Source: Cheilinus undulatus (lineage: Eukaryota; Chordata; Actinopteri; Labriformes; Labridae). From it: a stretch of DNA of 64,000 nt. Location: contig NC_054868.1 in NCBI RefSeq assembly GCF_018320785.1, positions 398,885 through 462,884 on the forward strand. Direction: 5' to 3'. The number at the start of each line of letters is the position of its first letter. Position 1 is the first letter of the stretch. Shown piece after piece: positions 11,101-20,319 of this stretch. The position numbers were made by a program, and so were the translations under genes. The notes under the pieces are model-generated. The model did not search any database. It was not told the DNA's origin and saw nothing but the letters and a program-made list of their open reading frames with translations.

Positions 11101-14100
11101 AGGACTGTTATGGACTAAAACTAGACTAAATTGTGAGGACTGTTATGGACTTAAACTAGACTAAAATGTGAGGACTGTTATGGACTAAAACTAGACTTAA
11201 ATGTGAGGACTGTTATGGACTAAAACTAGACTAAAATATGAGGACTGTTATGGACTAAAACTAGACTAAAATGTGAGGACTGTTATGGACTAAAACTAGA
11301 CTAAAATGTGAGGACTGTTATGGACTAAAACTAGTCTAAAATGTGAGGACTGTTATGGTCTAAAACTAGACTAAAATGTGAGGACTGTTATGGACTAAAA
11401 CTAGACTAAAATGTGAGGACTGTTATGGACTAAACTAGACTAAAATGTGAGGACTGTTATGGACTAAAACTAGACTAAAATATGAGGACTGTTATGGACT
11501 AAAACTAGACTAAAATATGAGGACTGTTATGGACTAAAACTAGACTAAAATGTGAGGACTGTTATGGACTAAAACTAGACTAAAAGTTTTAGTCTATGGT
11601 CTACTGTTATGGTCTAAAACTAGACTAAAATGTGAGGACTGTTATGGACTAAAACTAGACTAAAATGTGAGGACTGTTATGGACTAAAACTAGACTAAAA
11701 TGTGAGGACTGTTATGGTCTAAAACTAGACTAAAATGTGAGGACTGTTATGGTCTAAAACTAGACTAAAATGTGAGGACTGTTATGGACTTAAACTAGAC
11801 TAAAATGTGAGGACTGTTATGGTCTAAAACTAGACTAAAATGTGAGGACTGTTATGGACTAAAACTAGACTTAAATGTGAGGACTGTTATGGACTAAAAC
11901 TAGACTAAAATATGAGGACTGTTATGGACTAAAACTAGACTAAAATGTGAGGACTGTTATGGACTTAAACTAGACTAAAATGTGAGGACTGTTATGGACT
12001 AAAACTAGACTAAAATATGTGGACTGTTATGGACTAAAACTAGACTTAAATGTGAGGACTGTTATGGACTAAAACTAGACTTAAATGTGAGGACTGTTAT
12101 GGACTAAAACTAGACTAAAATATGAGGACTGTTATGGACTAAAACTAGACTTAAATGTGAGGACTGTTATGGACTAAAACTAGACTAAAATATGAGGACT
12201 GTTATGGACTAAAACTAGACTAAAATGTGAGGACTGTTATGGACTTAAACTAGACTAAAATGTGAGGACTGTTATGGACTAAAACTAGACTAAAATATGA
12301 GGACTGTTATGGACTAAAACTAGACTAAAATGTGAGGACTGTTATGGACTACAACTAGACTAAAATGTGAGGACTGTTATGGACTAAAACTAGACTAAAA
12401 TGTGAGGACTGTTATGGACTAAAACTAGACAAAAATGTGAGGACTGTTATGGACTTAAACTAGACTAAAATGTGAGGACTGTTATGGACTAAAACTAGAC
12501 TAAAATGTGAGGACTGTTATGGACTTAAACTAGACTAAAATGTGAGGACTGTTATGGTCTAAAACTAGACTTAAATGTGAGGACTGTTATGGACTAAAAC
12601 TAGACTAAAATATGAGGACTGTTATGGACTAAAACTAGACTAAAATGTGAGGACTGTTATGGACTACAACTAGACTAAAATGTGAGGACTGTTATGGACT
12701 AAAACTAGACTAAAATGTGAGGACTGTTATGGACTTAAACTAGACTAAAATGTGAGGACTGTTATGGTCTAAAACTAGACTAAAATGTGAGGACTGTTAT
12801 GGACTAAAACTAGACTTAAATGTGAGGACTGTTATGGACTAAAACTAGACTAAAATATGAGGACTGTTATGGACTAAAACTAGACTAAAATGTGAGGACT
12901 GTTATGGACTAAAACTAGACTTAAATGTGAGGACTGTTATGGACTAAAACTAGACTAAATTGTGAGGACTGTTATGGACTAAAACTAGACTAAAATATGG
13001 GGACTGTTATGGACTAAAACCAGACTAAAATGTGAGGACTGTTATGGACTAAAACTAGACTAAAATGTGAGGACTGTTATGGACTAAAACTAGACTAAAA
13101 TGTGAGGACTGTTATGGACTAAAACTAGACTAAAATGTGAGGACTGTTATGGTCTAAAACCAGACTAAAATGTGGGGACTGTTATGGACTAAAACTAGAC
13201 TAAAATGTGAGGACTGTTATGGACTAAAACTAGACTAAAATGTGAGGACTGTTATGGACTAAAACTAGACTAAAATGTGAGGACTGTTATGGTCTAAAAC
13301 TAGACTAAAATGTGAGGACTGTTATGGACTAAAACTAGACTAAAATGTGAGGACTGTTATGGACTAAAACTAGACTAAAATGTGAGGACTGTTATGGACT
13401 ACAACTAGACTGAAATGTGAGGACTGTTATGGTCTAAAACTAGACTAAAATGTGAGGACTGTTATGGACTAAAACTGGACTAAAATGTGAGGACTGTTAT
13501 GGACTAAAACTAGACTAAAATGTGAGGACTGTTATGGTCTAAAACTAGACTAAAATGTGAGGACTGTTATGGACTAAAACTAGACTAAAATGTGAGGACT
13601 GTTATGGACTAAAACTAGACTGAAATGTGAGGACTGTTATGGACTAAAACTAGACTAAAATGTGAGGACTGTTATGGACTAAAACTAGACTAAAATGTGA
13701 GGACTGTTATGGTCTAAAACTAGACTAAAATGTGAGGACTGTTATGGACTAAAACTAGACTGAAATGTGAGGACTGTTATGGACTAAAACTAGACTAAAA
13801 TGTGAGGACTGTTATGGACTAAAACTAGACTAAAATGTGAGGACTGTTATGGACTAAAACTAGACTGAAATGTGAGGACTGTTATGGTCTAAAACTAGAC
13901 TAAAATATGAGGACTGTTATGGACTAAAACTAGACTAAAATGTGAGGACTGTTATGGACTAAAACTAGACTAAAATGTGAGGACTGTTATGGACTAAAAC
14001 TAGACTAAAATGTGAGGACTGTTATGGACTAAAACTAGACTAAAATGTGAGGACTGTTATGGTCTAAAACTAGACTAAAATGTGGGGACTGTTATGGACT

Positions 14101-14876
14101 AAAACTTGACTAAAATGTGAGGACTGTTATGGACTAAAACTAGACTAAAATGTGAGGACTGTTATGGACTAAAACTAGACTAAAATGTGAGGACTGTTAT
14201 GGTCTAAAACTAGACTAAAATGTGAGGACTGTTATGGACTAAAACTGGACTAAAATGTGAGGACTGTTATGGACTAAAACTAGACTAAAATGTGAGGACT
14301 GTTATGGACTAAAACTAGACTAAAATGTGAGGACTGTTATGGACTAAAACTGGACTAAAATGTGAGGACTGTTATGGACTAAAACTAGACTGAAATGTGA
14401 GGACTGTTATGGACTAAAACTAGACTAAAATGTGAGGACTGTTATGGACTAAAACTGGACTAAAATGTGAGGACTGTTATGGACTAAAACTAGACTAAAA
14501 TGTGAGGACTGTTATGGTCTAAAACTAGACTAAAATGTGAGGACTGTTATGGTCTAAAACTAGACTAAAATGTGAGGACTGTTATGGACTAAAACTAGAC
14601 TAAAATGTGAGGACTGTTATGGACTAAAACTAGACTAAAATGTGAGGACTGTTATGGACTAAAACTAGACTAAAATGTGAGGACTGTTATGGTCTAAAAC
14701 TAGACTAAAATGTGAGGACTGTTATGGACTAAAACTAGACTTAAATGTGAGGACTGTTATGGACTAAAACCAGACTAAAATGTGAGGACTGTTATGGTCT
14801 AAAACTAGACTAAAATGTGAGGACTGTTATGGACTAAAACCAGACTAAAATGTGAGGACTGTTATGGACTAAAACT
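5128..14876. repeat. Giant 35-bp minisatellite, about 279 copies, 9.7 kb
   Basis: The unit is GACTAAAACTAGACTAAAAT followed by GTGAGGACTGTTATG. Copies are nearly identical, with recurrent point variants (ATATGAGG, GACTTAAAC, GGTCTAAAAC, ACCAG, CTACAACTAG) and a few 34-bp units (GACTAAACTAG). Variant combinations recur at about 489 bp and about 2.4-2.6 kb, showing higher-order duplication. One unit at 11579-11593 is rearranged into a fold-back. All forward frames are closed. It lies in the presumed 5' intron of the TRIM gene. Copy number is from length divided by period. Confidence 0.97.
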
Positions 14877-15221
14877 TAAAAATGATAGAAATTACTGAAC
14901 TGTCACCAAAACTGAAATGCGTTTCACTTGAAGACTTAAAAACTAAAATAGAGATAGCTGCCAACCTCACAGTGATTTAACATTACAAACATTTGGTAAT
15001 TATTGAAAACTGAAGAGATTTGCTGTTAAGACGGTGGTGTTGGGTTCTGAAGCCGTCCCAGTAGAGAACCACTGTTTTAACATGATTTTAACTTTAAATG
15101 TGGGTAGCAGGAGGACTTAAACTATTGTAAACCAGCCCGTTTTAGTACAGGACCTTTCCCTAACCCTTTAACCCTATAATGAATTAAAGACTTTCTGTAA
15201 CGCTCTGTCTGCTGCTCTCAG

Positions 15222-16829
15222 ATGTCTGCTGCCCGGAGTCTTCTGTCGGAAGATACCTTCCTGTGCCCCGTCTGTCTGGATACCTTCACTGATCCTGTCA
15301 GCACACCTTGTGGTCACAACTTTTGCAAAACCTGCATCAGTGAAAACTGGAACACTAAAGACCAGTACCTGTGTCCACTATGTAAAGAGGACTTTAGCAG
15401 AAAACCCAACCTAAAAGTCAACATGTTGCTCTCTGGGATGGTTGCAGCTCGACTGGAGTCCAGCAGCAGCTCAGAGCACCAAGAGTCTGAACCAGGAGAA
15501 GTTCTCTGTGATGCCTGTACTAGCCCCAAACTGACGGCCCTGAAGTCCTGCATGGACTGCCTGGTCTCCTACTGTGAGGCTCACCTGGAGCCTCACCTGA
15601 CAGCTCCACGGCTGAAAAGACACCAGCTGATGGACCCCGTGGAGAACCTGGAGGACAGGATGTGTACGAAGCATGAGAAACCTCTGGAGCTGTTCTGTCA
15701 GACCGATCAGACCTGCGTCTGCATGCTCTGCTCCGTTCTGGACCACAAGAACCACGAGTTTGTTCCTCTGAAGGACGAATATCGAGAGAAGAAGGCAGAG
15801 CTGGAGGAGAAAGACGCTAAAATCCAGCAGATGATCGATCAAAGACGTCTGAAGATTCAGGAGATTGAGCACTCGGTCCACCTCAGTAAGGACGCTGCAG
15901 ACAGGGAGATCGCAGAAGGTGTTCGAGTCTTCACCGCTCTGAAGGAGTCTGCTGAGAGAGGCCAGGCCGAGCTCATCAACACCATCCAGAAGAAACAGGA
16001 GACTACAGAGAAGCAGGCCGAAGCATTCATCCAGGAGCTGGAGCAGGAAATCTCAGAGCTGATGAAGAGAAGTGCTAAGGTGGAGCAGCTCTCTCGCTCC
16101 AAAGACCACCTCCATCTGATCAGGACCGCCGTATCTCTGAGCAGTACTGTGTCCTCCAGAGACTGGACCAAGGTCACTGTCCCCCCACCTCTTTATGACC
16201 GCACTGTGGTGAAAGCTGTGGCTCAGCTGGAGGAGACTCTCAGAGAGGAGATGAAGAAGTTGGATCAGATTGCATTAAGGAGACTCCAGCAGTACGCCGT
16301 GGATGTAACTCTGGACCCTGATTCTGCACATGCTCAGCTCCTCCTGTCGGATGATGGGAAACAAGTGCGCTATGGTGACCTTAGGAGGGATGTTCCCAGT
16401 AACCCCAAAAGGTTTTCCTCTTCTCCGAGTGTTTTAGGAAACCAGAGTTTCTCCTCAGGTCAGTTTTATTACGAGGTCCAGGTAACAGGAAAGACCGGCT
16501 GGGATTTAGGAGTGGCCCGAGATTTCAGTAAAAGGAAAGGAACGATCACTCTGAGTCCTCAGAGAGGTTTCTGGACTCTGGGCTTGAGAAATGGACATCA
16601 TTATGAAGCTTCTGCTGACCCGATAAATCACCTCCCTCTGGAGTCTCGTCCTGAGAAGATCGGTGTGTTCGTGGACTACGATAAGGGTCTGGTCTCCTTT
16701 TATGACGTGAACGCTGCAGCCCTGATCCACAGCTATAGAGACTGCTCCTTCACGAGGAAGCTCTACCCGTACTTCAGTCCCTGTGGTGGCGGTTCTGATG
16801 AGAACTCTGCACCCATGATCATCTCTTAA
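15222..16829 (+). CDS. TRIM E3 ubiquitin ligase, bloodthirsty-like (RING, B-box, coiled coil, PRY-SPRY)
   Basis: The main coding exon encodes 535 residues. A C3HC4 RING has C15, C18, C30, H32, C35, C38, C51 and C54. A first B-box-like zinc region lies at about 96-134 and a B-box 2 at about 148-183 (CTKHEKPLELFC). A coiled coil spans about 185-300, PRY about 361-408, and SPRY follows to the end with GFWTLGL and GVFVDYDKGLVSFYDV. Such proteins transfer ubiquitin through the RING, oligomerise through the coiled coil and bind targets through PRY-SPRY. The fish bloodthirsty-like group is thought to act in antiviral and inflammatory signalling. The exon starts right at a CTCTCAG acceptor, so a 5' exon is expected; the candidate at 3801-3806 would add two residues. 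The order and near-identity to the gene at 28241 mark a tandem pair. The exact member name cannot be given. Confidence 0.9.
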   Translation: MSAARSLLSEDTFLCPVCLDTFTDPVSTPCGHNFCKTCISENWNTKDQYLCPLCKEDFSRKPNLKVNMLLSGMVAARLESSSSSEHQESEPGEVLCDACTSPKLTALKSCMDCLVSYCEAHLEPHLTAPRLKRHQLMDPVENLEDRMCTKHEKPLELFCQTDQTCVCMLCSVLDHKNHEFVPLKDEYREKKAELEEKDAKIQQMIDQRRLKIQEIEHSVHLSKDAADREIAEGVRVFTALKESAERGQAELINTIQKKQETTEKQAEAFIQELEQEISELMKRSAKVEQLSRSKDHLHLIRTAVSLSSTVSSRDWTKVTVPPPLYDRTVVKAVAQLEETLREEMKKLDQIALRRLQQYAVDVTLDPDSAHAQLLLSDDGKQVRYGDLRRDVPSNPKRFSSSPSVLGNQSFSSGQFYYEVQVTGKTGWDLGVARDFSKRKGTITLSPQRGFWTLGLRNGHHYEASADPINHLPLESRPEKIGVFVDYDKGLVSFYDVNAAALIHSYRDCSFTRKLYPYFSPCGGGSDENSAPMIIS

Positions 16830-16913
16830 GTCAGACTGAAATATTGTCCTGGTCGGTGTATTTTTGGATTTTAATTTGAAATGAGAAAAACAAAACCAAG
16901 AACAAAAACGTAA

Positions 16914-16919
16914 AATAAA
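16914..16919 (+). promoter_or_regulatory. Poly(A) signal of the first TRIM gene
   Basis: A canonical AATAAA lies 85 bases after the stop codon. Another AATAAA follows near 17637 and could give a longer 3' UTR. Confidence 0.5.
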
Positions 16920-17122
16920 CCTGCAGATAACATTCTCTCCATCTTTCAAGGCAGAGCTTGTTAAAATTGGAATCTGATAAAAAACAAAAACAGTTTTAGT
17001 TTCTTTTACTGTTTTTACTTGTTTCTATTTTCCAAAAAGAGTTTAAATCAATGAGAAAAGTTCATTTTTCACCTTTATATGTTTTTATGTTCTGATCAGA
17101 TCAGAAGGAGCAAAAAATGGAA

Positions 17123-17474
17123 TAGGGATGCAGGATATTATCCGTCTGGTATCGGCAGGTATCAAAATTTCTGCCAGTATTTACATGATATTTTACCTGT
17201 GCATTTCAGTGTAGATCGACTGTAAATTTTATCCATATATCCTAATAAATCAGTGGAGTTTTAGTCTGAACCAACAGACCTGTGTCAGGTAAGGTCTTTT
17301 CTTTATTCATCCTCATTCTTTAAAGTATTTTTAAGGACTAAAGTTTGTTTCCTTGGTCATCCTTAAACCTTAGTGTCCTAAAGCACTGACATTTTTAAAT
17401 ATCCGTATCGGCTAAAATGAATCTGAATATCGGCATATTGAATATTGGCAGAAATCCAATATCATGCATCCCTA
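17123..17474. mobile_element. hAT-like MITE, 352 bp, with 8-bp target duplication
   Basis: The ends are inverted: TAGGGATGCAGGATATT at the left and, read on the other strand, TAGGGATGCATGATATT at the right, 16 of 17 identical. The flanks AAATGGAA (17115-17122) and GAATGGAA (17475-17482) match at 7 of 8 positions, the 8-bp duplication expected of hAT transposition. The interior has GGTATCGGCAG-type motifs and no ORF. It lies just beyond the 3' end of the first TRIM gene. A related interior fragment (CGGCCAATATATCAGATATC) appears near 26855. Confidence 0.75.
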
Positions 17475-17566
17475 GAATGGAACACTGGTGATGTAACATT
17501 CCTTTCCTGTTGACCTGCTGCAGATGTTGTGAGAAAAAGAATGTTACATTACCAGTGCTCTGTTCT
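17474..17566. repeat. Inverted repeat (28-bp arms) beside the MITE
   Basis: Arms 17474-17501 and 17539-17566 are reverse complements at about 24 of 28 positions and share CACTGGTRATGTAACATTC. They enclose a 37-base spacer. This may be a small foldback element or a remnant into whose edge the 17123-17474 MITE inserted. No coding content. Confidence 0.6.
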
Positions 17567-17922
17567 TTGACCTTCCTGTGTTGATCAGGACAGAAGACAG
17601 GAAGATGAAGGATGAACCGTTACTGTTTTTGGTTAAAATAAAGGAATTCTTTTCAGTTTCCTGATTCCCACTAATGTATAAACTTCCAGGCCAGGGGCGG
17701 GGTTTTCCATGTTTTGTGTTTTCCTATATTTGAACAGTACCTGGGAGACGGATCGATTCTTGATTCTGATTTTCTCATTTCAACCAGAAATCCACTGACC
17801 TGAAAAATCCACTGACCTTTCCCATTTCTGTTGTTTTTAAGGCTCATTAAGGCTTACCCTCAAATTCCACATACTCTGCATTCTCTGGTCAACCTGAAGT
17901 CTGCATCACATGTCCTGGTCTG

Positions 17923-19622
17923 TCAGGATTCAGAGATCAGAGTCAGGATTCAGAGATCAGAGTCAGGATTCAGAGACCAGAGTCAGGATTCAGAGATCAG
18001 AGTCAGGATTCAGAGACCAGAGTCAGGATTCAGAGATCAGAGTCAGGATTCAGAGATCAGAGTCAGGATTCAGAGATCAGAGTCAGGATTCAGAGACCAG
18101 AGTCAGGATTCAGAGACCAGAGTCAGGATTCAGAGATCAGAGTCAGGATTCAGAGACCAGAGTCAGGATTCAGAGATCAGAGTCAGGATTCAGAGATCAG
18201 AGTCAGGATTCAGAGATCAGAGATTCAGAGATCAGAGTCAGGATTCAGAGACCAGAGTCAGGATTCAGAGATCAGAGTCAGGATTCAGAGACCAGAGTCA
18301 GGATTCAGAGACCAGAGTCAGGATTCAGAGATCAGAGTCAGGATTCAGAGACCAGAGTCAGGATTCAGAGATCAGAGTCAGGATTCAGAGACCAGAGTCA
18401 GGATTCAGAGACCAGAGTCAGGATTCAGAGACCAGAGTCAGGATTCAGGGACCAGAGTCAGGATTCAGAGACCAGAGTCAGGATTCAGAGACCAGAGTCA
18501 GGATTCAGAGATCAGAGTCAGGATTCAGAGACCAGAGTCAGGATTCAGAGACCAGAGTCAGGATTCAGAGATCAGAGTCAGGATTCAGAGATCAGAGTCA
18601 GGATTCAGAGATCAGAGTCAGGATTCAGAGACCAGAGTCAGGATTCAGAGATCAGAGTCAGGATTCAGAGACCAGAGTCAGGATTCAGAGACCAGAGTCA
18701 GGATTCAGAGATCAGAGTCAGGATTCAGAGACCAGAGTCAGGATTCAGAGATCAGAGTCAGGATTCAGAGACCAGAGTCAGGATTCAGAGACCAGAGTCA
18801 GGATTCAGAGATCAGAGTCAGGATTCAGAGACCAGAGTCAGGATTCAGGGACCAGAGTCAGGATTCAGAGATCAGAGTCAGGATTCAGAGATCAGAGTCA
18901 GGATTCAGAGATCAGAGTCAGGATTCAGAGATCAGAGTCAGGATTCAGAGACCAGAGTCAGGATTCAGAGATCAGAGTCAGGATTCAGAGACCAGAGTCA
19001 GGATTCAGAGACCAGAGTCAGGATTCAGAGATCAGAGTCAGGATTCAGAGACCAGAGTCAGGATTCAGGGACCAGAGTCAGGATTCAGAGATCAGAGTCA
19101 GGATTCAGAGATCAGAGTCAGGATTCAGGGACCAGAGTCAGGATTCCGAGACCACAGTCAGGATTCTGAGATCAGAGTCAGGATTCAGGGACCAGAGTCA
19201 GGATTCAGGGACCAGAGTCAGGATTCCGAGATCAGAGTCAGGATTCAGGGACCAGAGTCAGGATTCCTAGATCAGAGTCAGGATTCCGAGTTCAGAGTCA
19301 GGATTCAGAGATCAGAGTCAGGATTCAGAGATCAGAGTCAGGATTCCGAGATCAGAGTCAGGATTCAGGGACCAGAGTCAGGATTCAGAGATCAGAGTCA
19401 GGATTCAGGGACCAGAGTCAGGATTCAGAGACCAGAGTCAGGATTCAGAGACCAGAGTCAGGATTCAGAGACCAGAGTCAGGATTCAGAGACCAGAGTCA
19501 GGATTCAGAGACCAGAGTCAGAGATCAGAGTCAGGATTCAGAGACCAGAGTCAGGATTCAGAGACCAGAGTCAGGATTCAGAGACCAGAGTCAGGATTCA
19601 GAGACCAGAGTCAGGATTCAGG
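17923..19622. repeat. 20-bp minisatellite, about 85 copies
   Basis: The unit is GATTCAGAGATCAGAGTCAG, with ATC/ACC as the main variant and GGGACC, CCGAGATC and shortened units toward the right. Since 20 is not a multiple of 3 the array cycles through three frames and stays open by chance. The long frames over it translate to a perfect 20-residue repeat and are not genes. Confidence 0.95.
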
Positions 19623-20319
19623 GATTAATGCCGTTGTTTTCTGAAGCAGGATTGGTGAGAGAGCCGTTTGACAACGTTTGAACTTTGAACCACCGTTTGA
19701 ACTTCCTGCTGCAGAGTCCTGACTAAAGTCAGAATTAGTTTCTATGTTCAGGTCTAACTCACGCTAGAGCGGGGCAGTTCATCCAAAAGAATGATCTAGA
19801 GTCTCTGACCGCCATAACTCTGTGGTGTCTATTATTTTGATTTTTCCCCCTTGTAAATCCCCCCCCCCCCCACACCAACTACTGGCTGTCTCATGATAGG
19901 TAGCCAAGTGAAGCAAGGCCTGTAGCCTGCTGGAAACCCAAGAGAAGAAGTTCTAGTTATGCACTTATTCCCATCCAGTCTGTAAGCAGCAAAGTTTTCT
20001 ACTTTCTATACAACAGCAAAAAGATAATTTATTTTGTTAGCAAGAAAAAAAAGTTTATTTTCTACTTTTCTTGGAAAATTTGACTGAAACAGAGATTTTC
20101 ATTTCAGCTGTTGTGTTTTGAGTTGAAATGTTTCAATAAATAACCATAAATAGTTAACCTGTGCCTGTTCCTGTCCTTTTTTGAGCTAAAAAGTTCAAAT
20201 TGTGATTTGGATTTTTGCCATAATCGCCCAGCCCTAACCCACGGCACTAACCAAAGCGACTGTGGTGACCAGCACCACCTTACATGTAGTCGACTACCTA
20301 CATCATAGTCGACTAATCG
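19623..20319. other. Intergenic stretch with repeat ends, no gene seen
   Basis: There is a poly-C run at about 19859-19870. A segment ends near 20240 in CCATAATCGCCCAGCCCTAA, which resembles a common fish repeat terminus (its reverse starts TTAGGGCTGGGCGATTATGG). It is followed by GTCGACTA motifs that introduce the next array. No ORF with support. Confidence 0.4.

Noticed and set aside
17831-19270. Open frames of 479 and 419 codons
   Set aside because: They are the 20-bp minisatellite read in successive phases (perfect 20-residue repeat); no conserved domain and no splice context.
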